A DNA stretch of 64,000 bases from Maniola hyperantus. Its lineage: Eukaryota; Arthropoda; Insecta; Lepidoptera; Nymphalidae. Each line of letters starts with the position of its first letter. Positions within the stretch are counted from its first letter, which is position 1. The notes under the pieces were generated by a model. It did no database searches. It saw only the letters and a list, made by a program, of their open reading frames with translations, and was not told where the DNA came from. Location of the stretch: NCBI RefSeq assembly GCF_902806685.2, contig NC_048557.2:2534654-2598653 (forward strand). Reading direction: 5' to 3'. Both the position numbers and the translations under genes were made by a program. Shown piece by piece: positions 12,501 through 23,579 of the stretch.

Positions 12501-13094
12501 GACAAAAATTCACGCCATATTATTATGAGTTCATGTTCACCCAAAAGGAGAATTTAGTTCCGGAAATGAGAAACTCTGCAGAAGACAGCACCTTAAAAAG
12601 GAACAGTGCGAGTAAAATATGAGGAAGCAACAGCTGTATATAAGGACTAAATGTAATGAAGACAGGAAGGAAGCAGGAAAGGAAGGAAACAATAGAGTAT
12701 ATGATTTGTGGCATAATCATTCCGCTAATTCCGATACTGGGGTCAATCACAAGATAGATCAAATTTATGTTACGACATACAAAGTAACGCAGGTTAGGTA
12801 ATTCTAGGATGATCGATATCAATTTCAGAGTGTAAAAGGAATGAAAGGCTACAACATGTTTGTAGCGGTAGCTGCTTCTGATACATTACTGTCATGCAAA
12901 AGCAAAGATTCTGATAGTGAAGCAGACATTGTAGATACCTACGCAAGATCTTATAGATCTTCTGGAAATTTGGATATCTGACTTTCAGTCTGATCTGGTC
13001 AAATCTATTCAATTACATAATAATTTAAGCATTGTATTCTCCACTAATACACGTTGTGAATACCCTGGTGGTATTCACTTTGCAGGATGGCCGA

Positions 13095-13330
13095 TGTAAC
13101 GCGCCGCGTCGCTACGACGGTACCGATGGCGCTTCGGCCGTTGTCGGCGGTAGCCGAGCTTGGGCGAAGGGGGGCGCGCTGGCGTGTGGGACGTCAGTCT
13201 GATCGAGCGCACGTGAAAGTTTGTTTATTCCGTTAAGAAATTATTGTAATGATTTGTATAAGTACAGAGTATGACACAATTAATTATTGTAAATACAGAG
13301 ATTCTCCTGTAATACAGTGTGTGATTTAAT
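13095..13330 (+). repeat. 3' LTR
   Basis: Right member of the 236-bp LTR pair; it is followed directly by the ATAAA duplication. Only about two substitutions separate it from the left copy by eye. Confidence 0.8.
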
Positions 13331-13335
13331 ATAAA

Positions 13336-14017
13336 TAAATAAAAAGAAATAAAAAGTTCAGTATAAATTTCGGTACCTAAGTATTCCAAATTTAAATCAC
13401 ATTCTCTCCCTAGGGGATGAATGAAATTCAGTACAATTTTCTTTCCCTGTTTTTAACAGATTAAAAATGACTATTGTTATGTACGCTTTTTGTGGCATTG
13501 AATGTCACTTTTTTTAGCAAGTGGTACGAAATAAATATTAGGTGCATGTCAGTAAGTGGTTGGAAAGGATTTTAATTTTATTTTATTTTCTTGTTTACTA
13601 ACAGCTTAAATATTGACATCAATCACAATTTTAATTTTACAAAATACTTCATAAGCTAATTAATATAGGTAGACACAGCATGCAAATGAGGAGCAAACTT
13701 TCAAAACGTGTTATGTCACATATTTTGAAAAAAATAAACTATCGACGCAGTACTATGACGCAGTATTAATCTTCTTTGTCTATGACATCTTTTTGCTTCT
13801 AAACTTTCAGACAAAACGAGTCCGCTCAAAATTTTAAAACAAAAAGCGTTTTGTCCACTCAACCAATGATGACACAGATCCGCCATTTTGACAAGTCGAC
13901 AAAACACTCTCTGTTTGAACGCATTCGTTTTTTGACATTACGTTGGCTTCTGAGGTTATTTTTTTCTGTTTTGTTTGTGTGATACGTAAAATTTGCTAAT
14001 ACATTTATTAAATTATA
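13336..14017. other. Non-genic stretch upstream of a broken gene
   Basis: AT-rich, with no supportable ORF. The last 100 bases lie directly upstream of the ATG at 14018 and could include its promoter, but no clear TATA box or other motif was identified. Confidence 0.4.
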
Positions 14018-14131
14018 ATGGATAGCTTGGAAACTAATGAAACAGATACAGTAACAGTGGGAGAAGCTAACCAAGGTACTCGCAAAAGGAAAAAACATGC
14101 GACGGCGAGGGAATCGAGTAAAATAAAAAGG
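14018..14131 (+). pseudogene. 5' part of a transposase-like gene, split by a pogo element
   Basis: An ATG-started frame encodes an acidic then basic start (MDSLETNETDTVTVGE ... RKRKKHATARESSKIKR). It runs straight into the TA target site of the pogo element at 14132. The continuation lies at 27192-28123 beyond the element. The two pieces fit as one gene interrupted by the insertion; the alternative, that the 'aaaag|gtaggg' junction is a real splice donor, is less likely because it coincides with the transposon end. Confidence 0.5.
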
Positions 14132-14169
14132 TAGGGTCACATGGTTAACAGTGGATCAGTGGTACACAA

Positions 14170-14613
14170 TTGATCACTCACACATTTGCACCGTTTATTC
14201 ATGTAAGAGTAAAACAAAGCTATGAACGTCTCTCCCGTGCGTACCCCCTGCCACTCCCGCAGTCACTGCGCGGACGCGCTCACCAGCAGACGCGGGAGTG
14301 CGCCATTTTGGTTTACTTAATTAAAACGATCGATCAGGTAAGTTTTTCTTTTTTTTAATATCTTAGAATGAAGCTCTCATATCAATATATTTTATCCTGA
14401 TTGTTTTTGTACATTCATATGGAGTGATTGAATGCTAAAAAGATCACGATATTATTGATGTTTTTCGAGAAATTTAATCTCGAAATGTGTGGTAGTTACA
14501 TGGTGGACAGTGGATCGATTCACTGTGTACACGATGGATCGCGATCCATTGTGTACCCTCATCTAAACAACTTCTAGTTCCGTAACCTAATGGAAACATA
14601 ACTTTACAGAAAT
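14170..14613 (+). promoter_or_regulatory. pogo 5' leader with probable intron and subterminal repeats
   Basis: A strong 5' splice site (cag|gtaagt at about 14335-14342) pairs with an acceptor (tttacag, ending about 14609) immediately before the Harbinger insertion. This would give the transposase a spliced 5' leader. GGATC/CAGTG repeats in this stretch are candidate transposase-binding sites. Confidence 0.4.
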
Positions 14614-14883
14614 GGTCGGTTCACATTATTCCAGTAGCATTCCAGTCCAGCATTCCAGTCCAGTGCTGGAATGCTACTGGAACAATGTGAACCTGCACTG
14701 GAATGTACCCATTCCAGTGATCAATCCAGTCCAGTGACTGGAATGACGGTCTATTTTTCATTCCAGCTCGCCCATTCCAGCGCCACTGGAATAGTGTGAA
14801 CGGCCAATCCAGTGCTTGATTACACGTTTTACAGTGAACACGCATTGTTGTTTTTTGTGGAGTTCTATAGCTAATTCCTAACA

Positions 14884-16676
14884 ATGAAATTAACTGAAAA
14901 CCAAACTCTTCTGTTTGTTTCTTTGTATAGAGAACATGTGTGTCTGTGGGATATCACTTCAGAATTTTATAAACACAAAGGCATGCGCCAATCCGCCCTG
15001 CAAAAAATTTGTGAGGGTATGCAAATAGAAGGTTTTACTGTAGAAGATGTAAAAAATAAAATAAAAAGTATGCGATCTACATACTACCTTGAACTGGACA
15101 AGATTAAAAAATCCTCCACTTCTGGTGCTAGTGGTGATGTTTACCAGCCGAAGATAAAATGGTTCGCCGAGTTCAATTCATTTATAAGAAATGCAATGGT
15201 GAAAAGAAAAGTACAGGTTTGTTTGTTAAGAAATTAAATTATTCAGAATTTATTAATGAAATTATATAATTCTAAGATTATTTAGAATGAATGATAAATT
15301 GAAATGAATTTTCGTCTACAACCAGTGACTATAAAATTTACAGTTACCTACTTTTTAAAAAATCATATTATTTTGCCACGGTACTTTCCCTTCGTTCACA
15401 AAATAATTAGTATACTGTGTTCTTTTCTCTCTTGCACTTAACGATGAATGGTTACTGCCTTGCTGTGTGATACTGTTTAAACCGCGTACGTCAGTTCTCC
15501 ACATACCTTCAATCAAACTGTGGGTATCAATATCATCGCGGTCAACAGAACAAGTAGTTAGATAAGCGCTCGACTTTTTTCGTAACCAGTTGTGTAGAGA
15601 ACAAGCTGCAAATACAATGTGATCCACAGTATCTATCTTTGTCGAAATAGCCTTTTCGAAAACTCGAAATCGGTTTGCTAATATTCCAAAAGCATTTTCG
15701 ACAATGCGTCTGGCACGTGATAATCTGTAATTAAATATTTTTTCTTCAAAACTTAAATTGGGCCCAGGATATGGTTTCATCATGTATGTTTTTAATGGAA
15801 AGGCAGCATCAGCTACAATTACCCCTCCTTCTGGTATAAAGCCGCTAGTTTCCAATTGATTATAGATAGAACAGTTTTTGAAAATACCACCATCAGATGC
15901 ACTTCCATTTGCTCCTACGTTGATATAGGTAAAGCAATAATCGTGGTCTACAAGTGCCATTAAAACAATGCTATTATCTTTTTTATAATTAAAATTCACA
16001 CTTCCATACTCCTTGGAGCCCGTAATTTTAATATGTTTTCCATCAATCGCTCCGTAGCAAAGGGGAAAGTTCCACTTATTCCGAAATCCTTTCTCGATTT
16101 GTCCCCATTCGAGTGGCGTACTTGGTACCTGTAATAAAATAATAATTTTATTTTCAGGAAAATACAGAATCTCAATCTAGAGTGCGGGCTGATGACGATC
16201 CCTCCGCTTTTGCACCAGAAACTCCTACACCAGAAACTCCTACACCGGAAACTCCTACACCGGAAACTTCTGCACCGGAACCACGAAAGAAGAAGTCTAG
16301 ATTAACAGAGTTATCTGCAATTGTCAAAAACATGAAGGAGATCAAAAATGACTTCTCCAACTCAGAAAGAGAGGAAGATGAATTTGATATCTTTGGAAAA
16401 TACATTGCAACGCAATTAAGAAAACTTTCCACAGAACAGGCTATCCTAGGCCAAGAAGAAATACAAAAAGTGGTAACAAAATGTAGACTGAACGATTTGA
16501 GATTTAGTAATACGAGTTATTCTCACATACTACAAGCGCCTGGTCCAAGTTCTAATACATTTTCAATGAGTCCAGCATCTACTACAGACACCCAAGCCAC
16601 TGATGATTCACTTAATTTATTGTGTGAAGATACAGAATACGCCAATATTATTATGAATGCTTTCAATCAAGCTTAA
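14884..16676 (+). CDS. MADF-BESS DNA-binding accessory protein of Harbinger
   Basis: Two exons, 14884-15216 and 16158-16676, join in phase 0 (donor cag|gtttgt, acceptor ttttcag|gaa) and give about 283 residues. Exon 1 is a MADF domain: 'LFVSLYREHVCLWDITSEFY', then a helix with 'VKNKIKSMRSTYYLELDKI', the usual spacing of MADF helices. Exon 2 starts with a PETPTPETPTPE repeat (about 4 units), a basic patch (PRKKKSR), and a BESS-like helical region 'EFDIFGKYIATQLRKLS'. In Harbinger elements such proteins bind the transposon ends and bring the nuclease into the nucleus (family knowledge). The pairing with the divergent transposase supports this role. Confidence 0.85.
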
Positions 16677-17189
16677 ATGTGAAATAGTGTTAAGTATGAG
16701 GAAATTATAATAAAGAAAATTAGTTACCTTGATGTGATCTTTTAATGCCCTTTTTATTTCTTGACAAACTTCTGATATGATTTGCGATATAGATGATTTT
16801 GGCAACCGAAACAGATGACTGAGGCTTCTGTAACTATTTCCAGTAGATAAAAAGGATAGAGTGACTTCTAGTTTTAATTTTGCAGGTATGGCATCTCTTA
16901 ATAATGTATCGTTACGTTGAATATTGTTTGAAATTAATGATAACAACTCCTCAAAATTTTCTGCTGTCATTCTCATTGCCAATCTATATTCATAGGCATC
17001 TTCTGATTTCAGCTGTTGCAAAAGCATTGTTGAGCCTCCTTTTACATTTCTTTCGCTTATCCAGTTTCTCACCCAAATCCGCTTTTTTCTTTTTAGTTCT
17101 TCTTCAACTACATCAGTTACTTCTTCTAACAGTAATAATTGAACAGTTTTAAAACAATTTCTAAACTCCTTTCTTGAAAGCATTGTCAC
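15355..17189 (-). CDS. HARBI1-type DDE transposase of Harbinger
   Basis: Exons 17189-16728 and 16128-15355 join in phase 0 (donor atcaag|gtaact, acceptor attacag|gtac), giving 411 residues. The N-terminal part is helical with a helix-turn-helix-like 'YRSLSHLFRLPKSSISQI'. The DDE_4 nuclease follows: first Asp in YGAIDGKHIKI, second Asp in IVADAAFPLK, Glu in ARRIVENAFGILANRF. The length and all catalytic residues are normal, and there is no internal stop. It cuts and joins the transposon ends, probably together with the MADF-BESS partner. Confidence 0.9.
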
Positions 17190-17312
17190 TATAGTGTTAC
17201 CGATCTAACAGCTTTTGAATGACTGGAATAATGTGGACGATATAATCCAGTCCAGCACTGGACTGGATTAACTCGCTGGATTACTGGACTGGAATAATGT
17301 GAACTGACCGAA

Positions 17313-18777
17313 ATGCCGAGGAATAGAGTAGAAGAAAGAAAAGTAGGCGCTCATTCGCATGAACAAATGCGCGATGCGTTGCAGGCCATAAAAGATGGAA
17401 AAAGTATTAGACAAGCTGCTGCTGACAATAACATTCCTTTTACAACTCTTCAAAGATACCATAATAAACAAAAAGAAACTCAAAACCAGCTCCCACGATT
17501 GACACCAAACTATTCCGTAAATCAAGTATTTTCCAGAGATCAAGAGCTAATACTGAAAGAATATTACACAAAATGTGCAAGCCTTTTTTACGGTCTGTCT
17601 GTCAACGACTGCAGACAAGTGGCGTACGAAATGGCCAAAATTAATAACATCAGAATGCCAGAGACCTGGAAAACGAACCGTATGGCTGGAATAGATTGGT
17701 TAAGGGGCGTCAAAGACATCGTGATTTGACACTGCGTAAGCCCGAAGCACGTAGCTTAGCACGAGCATCTGCTTTTAACAAGGAAACTGTAAATCACTTT
17801 TTTGATAATTTAGAGACTGTGATAAAGCGCCATCCTGCATTTGCTGATGGCACAAGAATTTATAACTTAGACACCACCACGGCACCACCACGGTGCAAAA
17901 AACCCAACGGGTTTTGGCACCCAAAGGAAGAAGAAATCTTTGCAAAGTCACCAGTGGCGAGAAGGGGACTCTTGTAACGACGTGCAACATCATAAGCGCC
18001 GGAGGCCAGGCAGTTCCACCAGTCATTATATTCCCAAGGAAAAATACGAATCCTCGCATGGCTGTTGGTACACCCCCTGGTTCACTGATTTTGGCAAATC
18101 CATCTGGGTGGATGAACAGTGAACTGTTCTTAGATGTCATGAAACATTTCATACTTAAAACAGGAACTTCGAAAGAATACCCATCAATTTTATTAATGGA
18201 TAACCACGAGTCACACCTTTCCATTGAAGCTCTGGAACTTGCTAAAGAGTCGGGTGTTACTGTGCTTACATTGCACCCGCATACATCAGCGCGGCTACAG
18301 CCACTAGATGTTGGTATTCACGGACCATTCAAAACGTTTTATTACGCTGCAATGAGTTCCTGGATGTTGCGCAATCCTGGATGCCCTATCACTATTTATG
18401 ATGTGGGAGCGTTGATTGGTCAAACTTTCACAAAGTCTATGACACCATCAAACATAGCACAAGCATTCAAAAAACCGGGAATTTTTCCTTTTGATAGACA
18501 TGTTTTTAGCGAGGACTTCGCGCCCAGCAGTGTTACTGACAGACCACAAAATGCAAATGAGTCCATTGTCGAATCTGCGATCATTGACCACCATCAGATT
18601 TTAGAGGTAGAACACAACTCACTGGATCTTCGAACAACTGAGTCTCCAAGACCCTCCAACAGCACTGCTGAAGAAATATCTAGAGGTCAAACGAGTCCAT
18701 CTTTGCTGGAAAACTTATGTGGCACTGAACATCTCATGGCATCCTCTGGTGCTGCAAATGTTCATGGGCGGCGGTAA
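17313..18777 (+). pseudogene. pogo/Tigger transposase, frameshifted
   Basis: Three overlapping frames make one DDE_1 transposase. At 17313-17729 a Psq/CENP-B-like helix-turn-helix is visible ('SIRQAAADNNIPFTTLQRY'). At 17696-17977 comes the first catalytic Asp (IYNLDTT). At 17893-18777 come the second (ILLMDNHESHLS) and third (LQPLDVGIHGPFK). Two 1-base frameshifts (about 17700 and 17900) break it. The last frame stops in an inserted SINE fragment at 18777; the true C-terminal part resumes at about 18852. The start codon lies at the Harbinger target duplication. Confidence 0.8.
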
Positions 18778-18851
18778 TCACTTAACATCAGGTGACCCGC
18801 CTGCTCGCTTGCTCGCTATATCTATTAAAAAAAAAAAAAAAAAAAAAAAAC
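18765..18851 (+). repeat. SINE/LINE 3' tail with poly(A)
   Basis: The segment 'gggcggcggtaatcactt', then 'catcaggtgacccgcctg', then a run of about 22 A's, is a common lepidopteran retroposon 3' end. It sits inside the transposase reading frame and introduces the stop at 18775-18777. Confidence 0.75.
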
Positions 18852-19207
18852 ATTTGGAAACATCTCCCATGTCAGTTTTTACCACTCCAGAAAAATCTGG
18901 TGCATCTAATGTTTCGCTTCTCCCTGTTAATGATTCTGTAAGTCAATCTAATGTTATTATACCTAGAACTGTTAATGAAAGTGGGATTACTAGTCCACCT
19001 GAAATCAAGTCTTTCATTTCGCCAGATCAGTTTCGGAAGCCACTTAAGGCACCTGCTAAAACAGGAAAAAGGAAGCCTAGAAAGCTAGAGAAGAGTCTTA
19101 TAGCTACAGACACACCTGAGAAAGAAGCCATAGCAGAACAAAAGGCATCCAAAAGGAAGAAAGAAATGAAAAAAGGAAGAAAAGCAATTCGCCGTGTGCT
19201 ACAGAGT
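18852..19207 (+). pseudogene. C-terminal part of the pogo transposase, before the LTR insertion
   Basis: The open frame resumes after the SINE with 'HLETSPMSVFTTPEKSG' and a highly basic tail (KRKKEMKKGRKAIRRV). Such charged tails are normal for Tigger-type proteins. The frame is cut at 19207 by the errantivirus-like element (target duplication GAGT) and continues at 26231. Confidence 0.65.
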
Positions 19208-19507
19208 AGTTATATCGCATAGCTCTAGGTGAAGCGCTGACTCTATATCGCATAGCCCTAAGTGGAGCGCTGACTCTACGATATTGCTAGAGACACGAGT
19301 GGCAGCGTCAGCTATTGCAACATTGCGACCCAAATTGGAGTTTTCTTTAATTATTGTAAAAGTCCAAAAAGGCATTCTGATTCTTTTGTTACATCGCGTA
19401 GCATTAAATCCAAAATTTAGTATTGTAAATTAGTTTTAATTTTATTTTAATAAAGTAATTATAAGTAATAGTTTTTTTTGGGCCCTCCGGCTGTGTCTTC
19501 CTTCACT
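19208..19507 (+). repeat. 5' LTR
   Basis: It contains two copies of a 'tatcgcatagc..tagg/ag.gcgctgactct' repeat at the start and an AATAAA signal near 19449. Compared with the 3' LTR it differs mainly by single-base insertions and deletions. Confidence 0.85.
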
Positions 19508-19516
19508 GGCGCAGTC
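19507..19516 (+). other. Primer-binding site (tRNA-Ser type)
   Basis: TGGCGCAGTC directly abuts (and overlaps by one base) the LTR end. This is the primer site expected for tRNA-Ser in many insect Gypsy elements (from memory). Confidence 0.6.
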
Positions 19517-19811
19517 TTAAGGGGTGGGATACTCAAGAAGAAGTAGTCATCGCGACCACTCTCAAGAAGTTCCTACATTCAAAGAACCTAGAAGCACAAG
19601 CCGAAGTGAATCCAGACATCAATTCGAGCCCGGAAGAAATGTTTATGTAAGTACATAGAACTAGCCTGTGTCCTTACTCCCCCTATTTTTTTAAGCTTCC
19701 ACGATTTTCCATCCTAGGGAATCAAACCCAAGAGGGCCTGCATCGAGTAGGACCTCTCGTAGATATAATTTAGATATAGGTAGAAAGTTAGAAACGATCA
19801 GGGAAGCCACC

Positions 19812-21011
19812 ATGGCAAGTCACGATCCAGATACTATCCTTAAGGCCGTACGCGTGGTCCCCGAATTCGACGGGAACCCACACGTTTTACCTAGATTCAT
19901 AAGTATTTGCGACCAGCTAGTAGGTCACTACATAGGGACCGAACCCGGGTCGGAACTCACTAATTTAAGTTTAATCAATTGTATTCTCAATAAAATCACC
20001 GGTCCAGCGGCGCGGTTCATAAACTCGAACGGAATAGCGGAGAACTGGGCAGGGATTAGGACAGCACTGATTAATAACTTCTCAGACCAGCGCGACGAGA
20101 CCGCGCTTTACAATGATCTGGCTCTGGCGACACAGGGGAACAGTACCCCACAGGAGTACTACGAAAGGTGCCAAACACTATTCAGCACCATCATGACTTA
20201 CGTAGTACTTCATGAGGCACTTCCCTCAACGGTAGAGGCGAAACGCGCCCTTTATAGGAAATTGGCAATGCAGGCGTATATACGCGGACTAAAAGAGCCT
20301 CTCGGCTCCCGGATTCGCTGCATGCGACCCGACAGTATCGAAAAAGCCCTGGAATATGTACAAGAAGAGTTGAATGCTACGTACATGCAAAGTAGGAATG
20401 AATCATTTAACGATAGGAAACACGCGGCATCGAAACCCATTACCGCGAACCCCATGGTGTTCCCACCACCGATACCAAAAGCATTCCATTCTTCTCCGTT
20501 TGTGCCTCCAATACAGAAGCAGGTTCCCCCGCAGCCACATCAGCAGCAACCTCTGCCTTGGAGACACGACCAGGTAGGTCGACCGAATCAGCATCAGCCG
20601 ACTCGCACGCAACAAATGTTCCGTGCGCCGCCTCCCAATTATAACCCTAAAAGTAATTTATTTAGACTTCCCCCTAGGAATCAGAATCAATCTCAAGTGC
20701 CCATGAGTGGAGTTGTTAACTATACACCAAAGCAACTACCACCCACGAACTTTAATAACCGTGGATTCGCACCATATCCCCGCGAAACGAACGTCCATGA
20801 ATTTAACTTCCACGAAAACTACTACGACTATCCTGAATACTATTACGACCCAGGACTGGACGACTATTACCCTACATATTATACCGACTATCCCGAAACT
20901 GACTGTGACGTGACTAACGAGCCCTCAGACGTAGAACCCGACAGACAACCTACGACCTGTGAATCCCAATCGGATTTTCCGAAAGTCTCAACGTTAAAAA
21001 GACCAAAATAG
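19812..21011 (+). CDS. gag: Gag protein of the errantivirus-like element
   Basis: 399 residues from an ATG in good context (accatgg). The N-terminal two thirds is a helical capsid-like region of errantivirus type ('VPEFDGNPHVLPRFISI', 'LALATQGNSTPQEYYERCQ'). A Pro/Gln-rich middle and a Tyr/Asp-rich C-terminus (NYYDYPEYYYDPGLDDYY) follow. There is no zinc knuckle, as is usual in errantiviruses. The stop at 21009-21011 overlaps the pol frame, which lies in the -1 frame. The frame is fully open, so gag is the best preserved gene here. Confidence 0.85.
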   Translation: MASHDPDTILKAVRVVPEFDGNPHVLPRFISICDQLVGHYIGTEPGSELTNLSLINCILNKITGPAARFINSNGIAENWAGIRTALINNFSDQRDETALYNDLALATQGNSTPQEYYERCQTLFSTIMTYVVLHEALPSTVEAKRALYRKLAMQAYIRGLKEPLGSRIRCMRPDSIEKALEYVQEELNATYMQSRNESFNDRKHAASKPITANPMVFPPPIPKAFHSSPFVPPIQKQVPPQPHQQQPLPWRHDQVGRPNQHQPTRTQQMFRAPPPNYNPKSNLFRLPPRNQNQSQVPMSGVVNYTPKQLPPTNFNNRGFAPYPRETNVHEFNFHENYYDYPEYYYDPGLDDYYPTYYTDYPETDCDVTNEPSDVEPDRQPTTCESQSDFPKVSTLKRPK

Positions 21012-23515
21012 AGGTAAACATCCAAACACAGAGGCAGCTTCCATACATCCAAATCAATAACCCCCCGATTAAATTACTCATCGACACAGGAGCTAACCAA
21101 TCTTTTATTAGCCCAGAAGCTGTAGCCTTATACTTTCCCCACATTTCACCAGAGTATGACCCATTCGAAGTAACTAATGTACATGCGACGACTCGTAACA
21201 ACTATTCTATTACAATACCGACTTTTACAGAGTTCAACGACATGACCGATATGAAATTCTTTATATACAAATTCCATAATTACTTTGACGGACTCATAGG
21301 GTTAGATCTACTCGAACAATGGGAAGCTAAAATAGATCTTAAAGACAGACTATTATACACAGCAAATGCCGTAAACCCGATCGAAATGTATAACTCGCGC
21401 AATTTAAATTATTACGAAGACGTAATACCTGCGAACTCATCAAAACTACTCAGGTTACCTATTAATAGTCGAGACGGCGATGTTTTAATTCCCGAGCAGG
21501 TAATATCAAATTGCATCATACATAGTTGCCTTACAGCTGTTAAAAACAATCGAGGAATTATTGAGGTCTTTAACCCGACTCCACATGACGTTATTTTCTC
21601 CATGGATAGGACGATTAGTTCCGAAATTTACAACCCAGAAAGTTTTCAAAGAATTAGTTTATCATCCCGTGCGAAAGAAGTATTATCGCGACTTCGTACA
21701 GAGCATTTGAACCCCGAGGAACGTGCAAATTTAGAGATCCTATGTTCAAGGTACGCGGATATATTTTATATCGAAGGGGAAGCGTTAACATTCACCAATA
21801 AGATTAAGCATCGCATTAGGACGAGTGACGAAATCCCAGTACATGGTAAAAACTACCGATATCCTTTTGTTCATAGACAGGAGGTTAGGGAGCAGATTAA
21901 AAAGATGTTAGAGCAGGGAATAATAAGACCCTCGGAATCCGCATGGAGTTCACCTATTTGGGTCGTCCCCAAAAAGGCAGACGCCTCCGGTAAAACAAAA
22001 TGGCGGCTAGTTGTGGATTTTAGGAAGTTAAATGAAAAGACCTTAGACGATAAATACCCTATCCCGAACATTACGGATGTTCTCGATAAACTCGGTAACT
22101 GTCAATACTTCACCACTTTGGACCTCGCTAGTGGGTTTTATCAAGTAGAGATGCACCCCGAGGATATCCCTAAAACCGCGTTCAATGTTGAACACGGACA
22201 CTACGAATTTTTACGCATGCCTATGGGATTGAAAAACTCACCATCGACTTTCCAGCGCGTAATGGATAACGTTCTTAAGGAATTACAGAATACCGTGTGC
22301 TTAGTTTATCTCGACGATATAATCGTTTTTAGTACATCCTTGCAGGAACACTTAGTTAACTTAGAAAAGGTATTTAAAAAATTGAGGGAATCCAATTTCA
22401 AGATCCAGATGGATAAATCAGAATTTTTAAAATTAGAAACAGCTTATCTAGGCCATGTTATCTCTAGGGAAGGTATTAAACCTAACCCCGACAAAATTCG
22501 AGTTATAGAGCACTACCCAATCCCGAAAACTACTAAGGAGATAAAACAATTTTTAGGTCTATTAGGGTACTATCGCAAGTTTATTCCTGACTTTGCTCGA
22601 CTGACTAAGCCCCTCACGCAATGTTTGAAAAAAGGAAATAAAATTACCATGAACTCTGAGTATATTAATTGTTTCGAAAAGTGTAAGAATCTTTTAACTA
22701 ATGATCCCATATTACAATACCCAGACTTTAATAAAGACTTTATCCTCACTACTGACGCATCTAACGTTGCTATCGGTGCCATACTATCCCAAGGTCCCGT
22801 AGGTTCTGACAAGCCCATTTGTTACGCCTCAAGGACTCTGAACGAATCCGAACTAAATTATAGCACCATCGAGAAAGAATTGTTAGCCATCGTATGGGCA
22901 ACAAAGTACTTCCGTCCGTATTTATTTGGTCGAAAATTTAAAATCATAACCGACCATAAACCCCTACAGTGGGTTATGAGCATGAAGGAACCCAACGCAC
23001 GACTAACCCGTTGGAAGCTCAAATTAAGTGAGTACAATTTTACTGTTGTGTATAAAAAGGGTACAGCAAACACCAATGCCGATGCCTTGTCGCGAATACA
23101 AATCCATAACGAGGAGTTTAGCTCTCTTATAGCAAATCCTTCGGTGGACCATACTTCAATAGGTTCATCCACAGAAACTTCTCATACTAGTAGGAAGAAC
23201 TCAATCCTAGAGATACCCATAACTGACGAACCATTCAACAAATTCCACAGACATTTGACAGTCGTAGGCGACAACACCCGCATAGGCAACCCTTCTGTAA
23301 GCCAGCAGAAATTAGCTCCACGGTATATCCAGGATAAAGTCCTAGCCGACCTTCCAATCCATATCTATACATCTAAAAAGAAAAACCTAATCGCAAAACA
23401 TAGACTCAAACGAGTTCCTAAGAGTCACAAATTGTTACAAGACACTTATTTCTACTGGCATCCCAATGACCCTCCTGACAGTTCAAGCAACAGTTACTCA
23501 GACAGTACGACTTGA
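20993..23515 (+). CDS. pol: Pol polyprotein, truncated: protease, reverse transcriptase, RNase H
   Basis: It is read in the -1 frame relative to gag; the overlap contains GTTAAAAAG at 20993-21001, a plausible slippery site. Protease: LLIDTGANQSF. Reverse transcriptase: 'TTLDLASGFYQVEM' and VYLDDIIVF. RNase H: 'ILTTDASNVAIGAILSQG', the Glu in 'IEKELLAIVWATKYF', and 'NTNADALSR'. After a linker the frame ends at 23515 with a Ser-rich tail. No HHCC finger or DDE integrase follows, so about 400 residues usual for this family are missing. The first ATG at 21242 is internal and not a real start. Confidence 0.85.
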   Translation, partial: VKKTKIEVNIQTQRQLPYIQINNPPIKLLIDTGANQSFISPEAVALYFPHISPEYDPFEVTNVHATTRNNYSITIPTFTEFNDMTDMKFFIYKFHNYFDGLIGLDLLEQWEAKIDLKDRLLYTANAVNPIEMYNSRNLNYYEDVIPANSSKLLRLPINSRDGDVLIPEQVISNCIIHSCLTAVKNNRGIIEVFNPTPHDVIFSMDRTISSEIYNPESFQRISLSSRAKEVLSRLRTEHLNPEERANLEILCSRYADIFYIEGEALTFTNKIKHRIRTSDEIPVHGKNYRYPFVHRQEVREQIKKMLEQGIIRPSESAWSSPIWVVPKKADASGKTKWRLVVDFRKLNEKTLDDKYPIPNITDVLDKLGNCQYFTTLDLASGFYQVEMHPEDIPKTAFNVEHGHYEFLRMPMGLKNSPSTFQRVMDNVLKELQNTVCLVYLDDIIVFSTSLQEHLVNLEKVFKKLRESNFKIQMDKSEFLKLETAYLGHVISREGIKPNPDKIRVIEHYPIPKTTKEIKQFLGLLGYYRKFIPDFARLTKPLTQCLKKGNKITMNSEYINCFEKCKNLLTNDPILQYPDFNKDFILTTDASNVAIGAILSQGPVGSDKPICYASRTLNESELNYSTIEKELLAIVWATKYFRPYLFGRKFKIITDHKPLQWVMSMKEPNARLTRWKLKLSEYNFTVVYKKGTANTNADALSRIQIHNEEFSSLIANPSVDHTSIGSSTETSHTSRKNSILEIPITDEPFNKFHRHLTVVGDNTRIGNPSVSQQKLAPRYIQDKVLADLPIHIYTSKKKNLIAKHRLKRVPKSHKLLQDTYFYWHPNDPPDSSSNSYSDSTT

Positions 23516-23579
23516 ACATAGATTAATATGTATACCTGAAATAGATGTACATCTCACGTCAAATTTTATTTCTTAGAAA

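Larger units (their letters stand above)
7683..13330 (+). mobile_element. Decayed Ty3/Gypsy-type LTR retrotransposon
   Basis: Two near-identical 236-bp direct repeats (7683-7918 and 13095-13330) begin with TGTAACGCGCCGCG and are flanked by the 5-bp target duplication ATAAA (7678-7682 and 13331-13335). The only visible difference is gtgacag versus gtgaaag, plus a g/a change. The 5.2-kb interior has a minisatellite where gag would lie and a heavily decayed pol, yet the LTRs have hardly diverged. The element was therefore probably mobilised in trans as a defective copy. The exact LTR end is uncertain by a few bases, because TTTAAT is not the usual CA terminus. Confidence 0.8.
14614..17309. mobile_element. 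Intact-looking PIF/Harbinger transposon
   Basis: It is 2,696 bp long. The ends are inverted: GGTCGGTTCACATTATTCCAG on the left and, as the reverse complement, GGTCAGTTCACATTATTCCAG on the right. Both are followed by clusters of CCAGTCCAG/CATTCCAG subrepeats. GAAAT flanks both sides (14609-14613 and 17310-17314); five bases is longer than the 3-bp TNA usual for the superfamily. Two divergent spliced genes fill it: a MADF-BESS protein on plus and a HARBI1-type nuclease on minus. Both are open from start to stop, so this copy may be autonomous. It inserted at the start codon of the pogo transposase, which the duplication recreates. Confidence 0.85.

Noticed and set aside
12523..13012. Minus-strand ORFs in the LTR element interior
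   Set aside because: They run antisense to the recognisable pol remains and show no domain.
18829..18850. The poly(A) run as the end of a processed pseudogene
   Set aside because: The preceding bases match a common SINE/LINE tail, and the transposase frame resumes afterwards.
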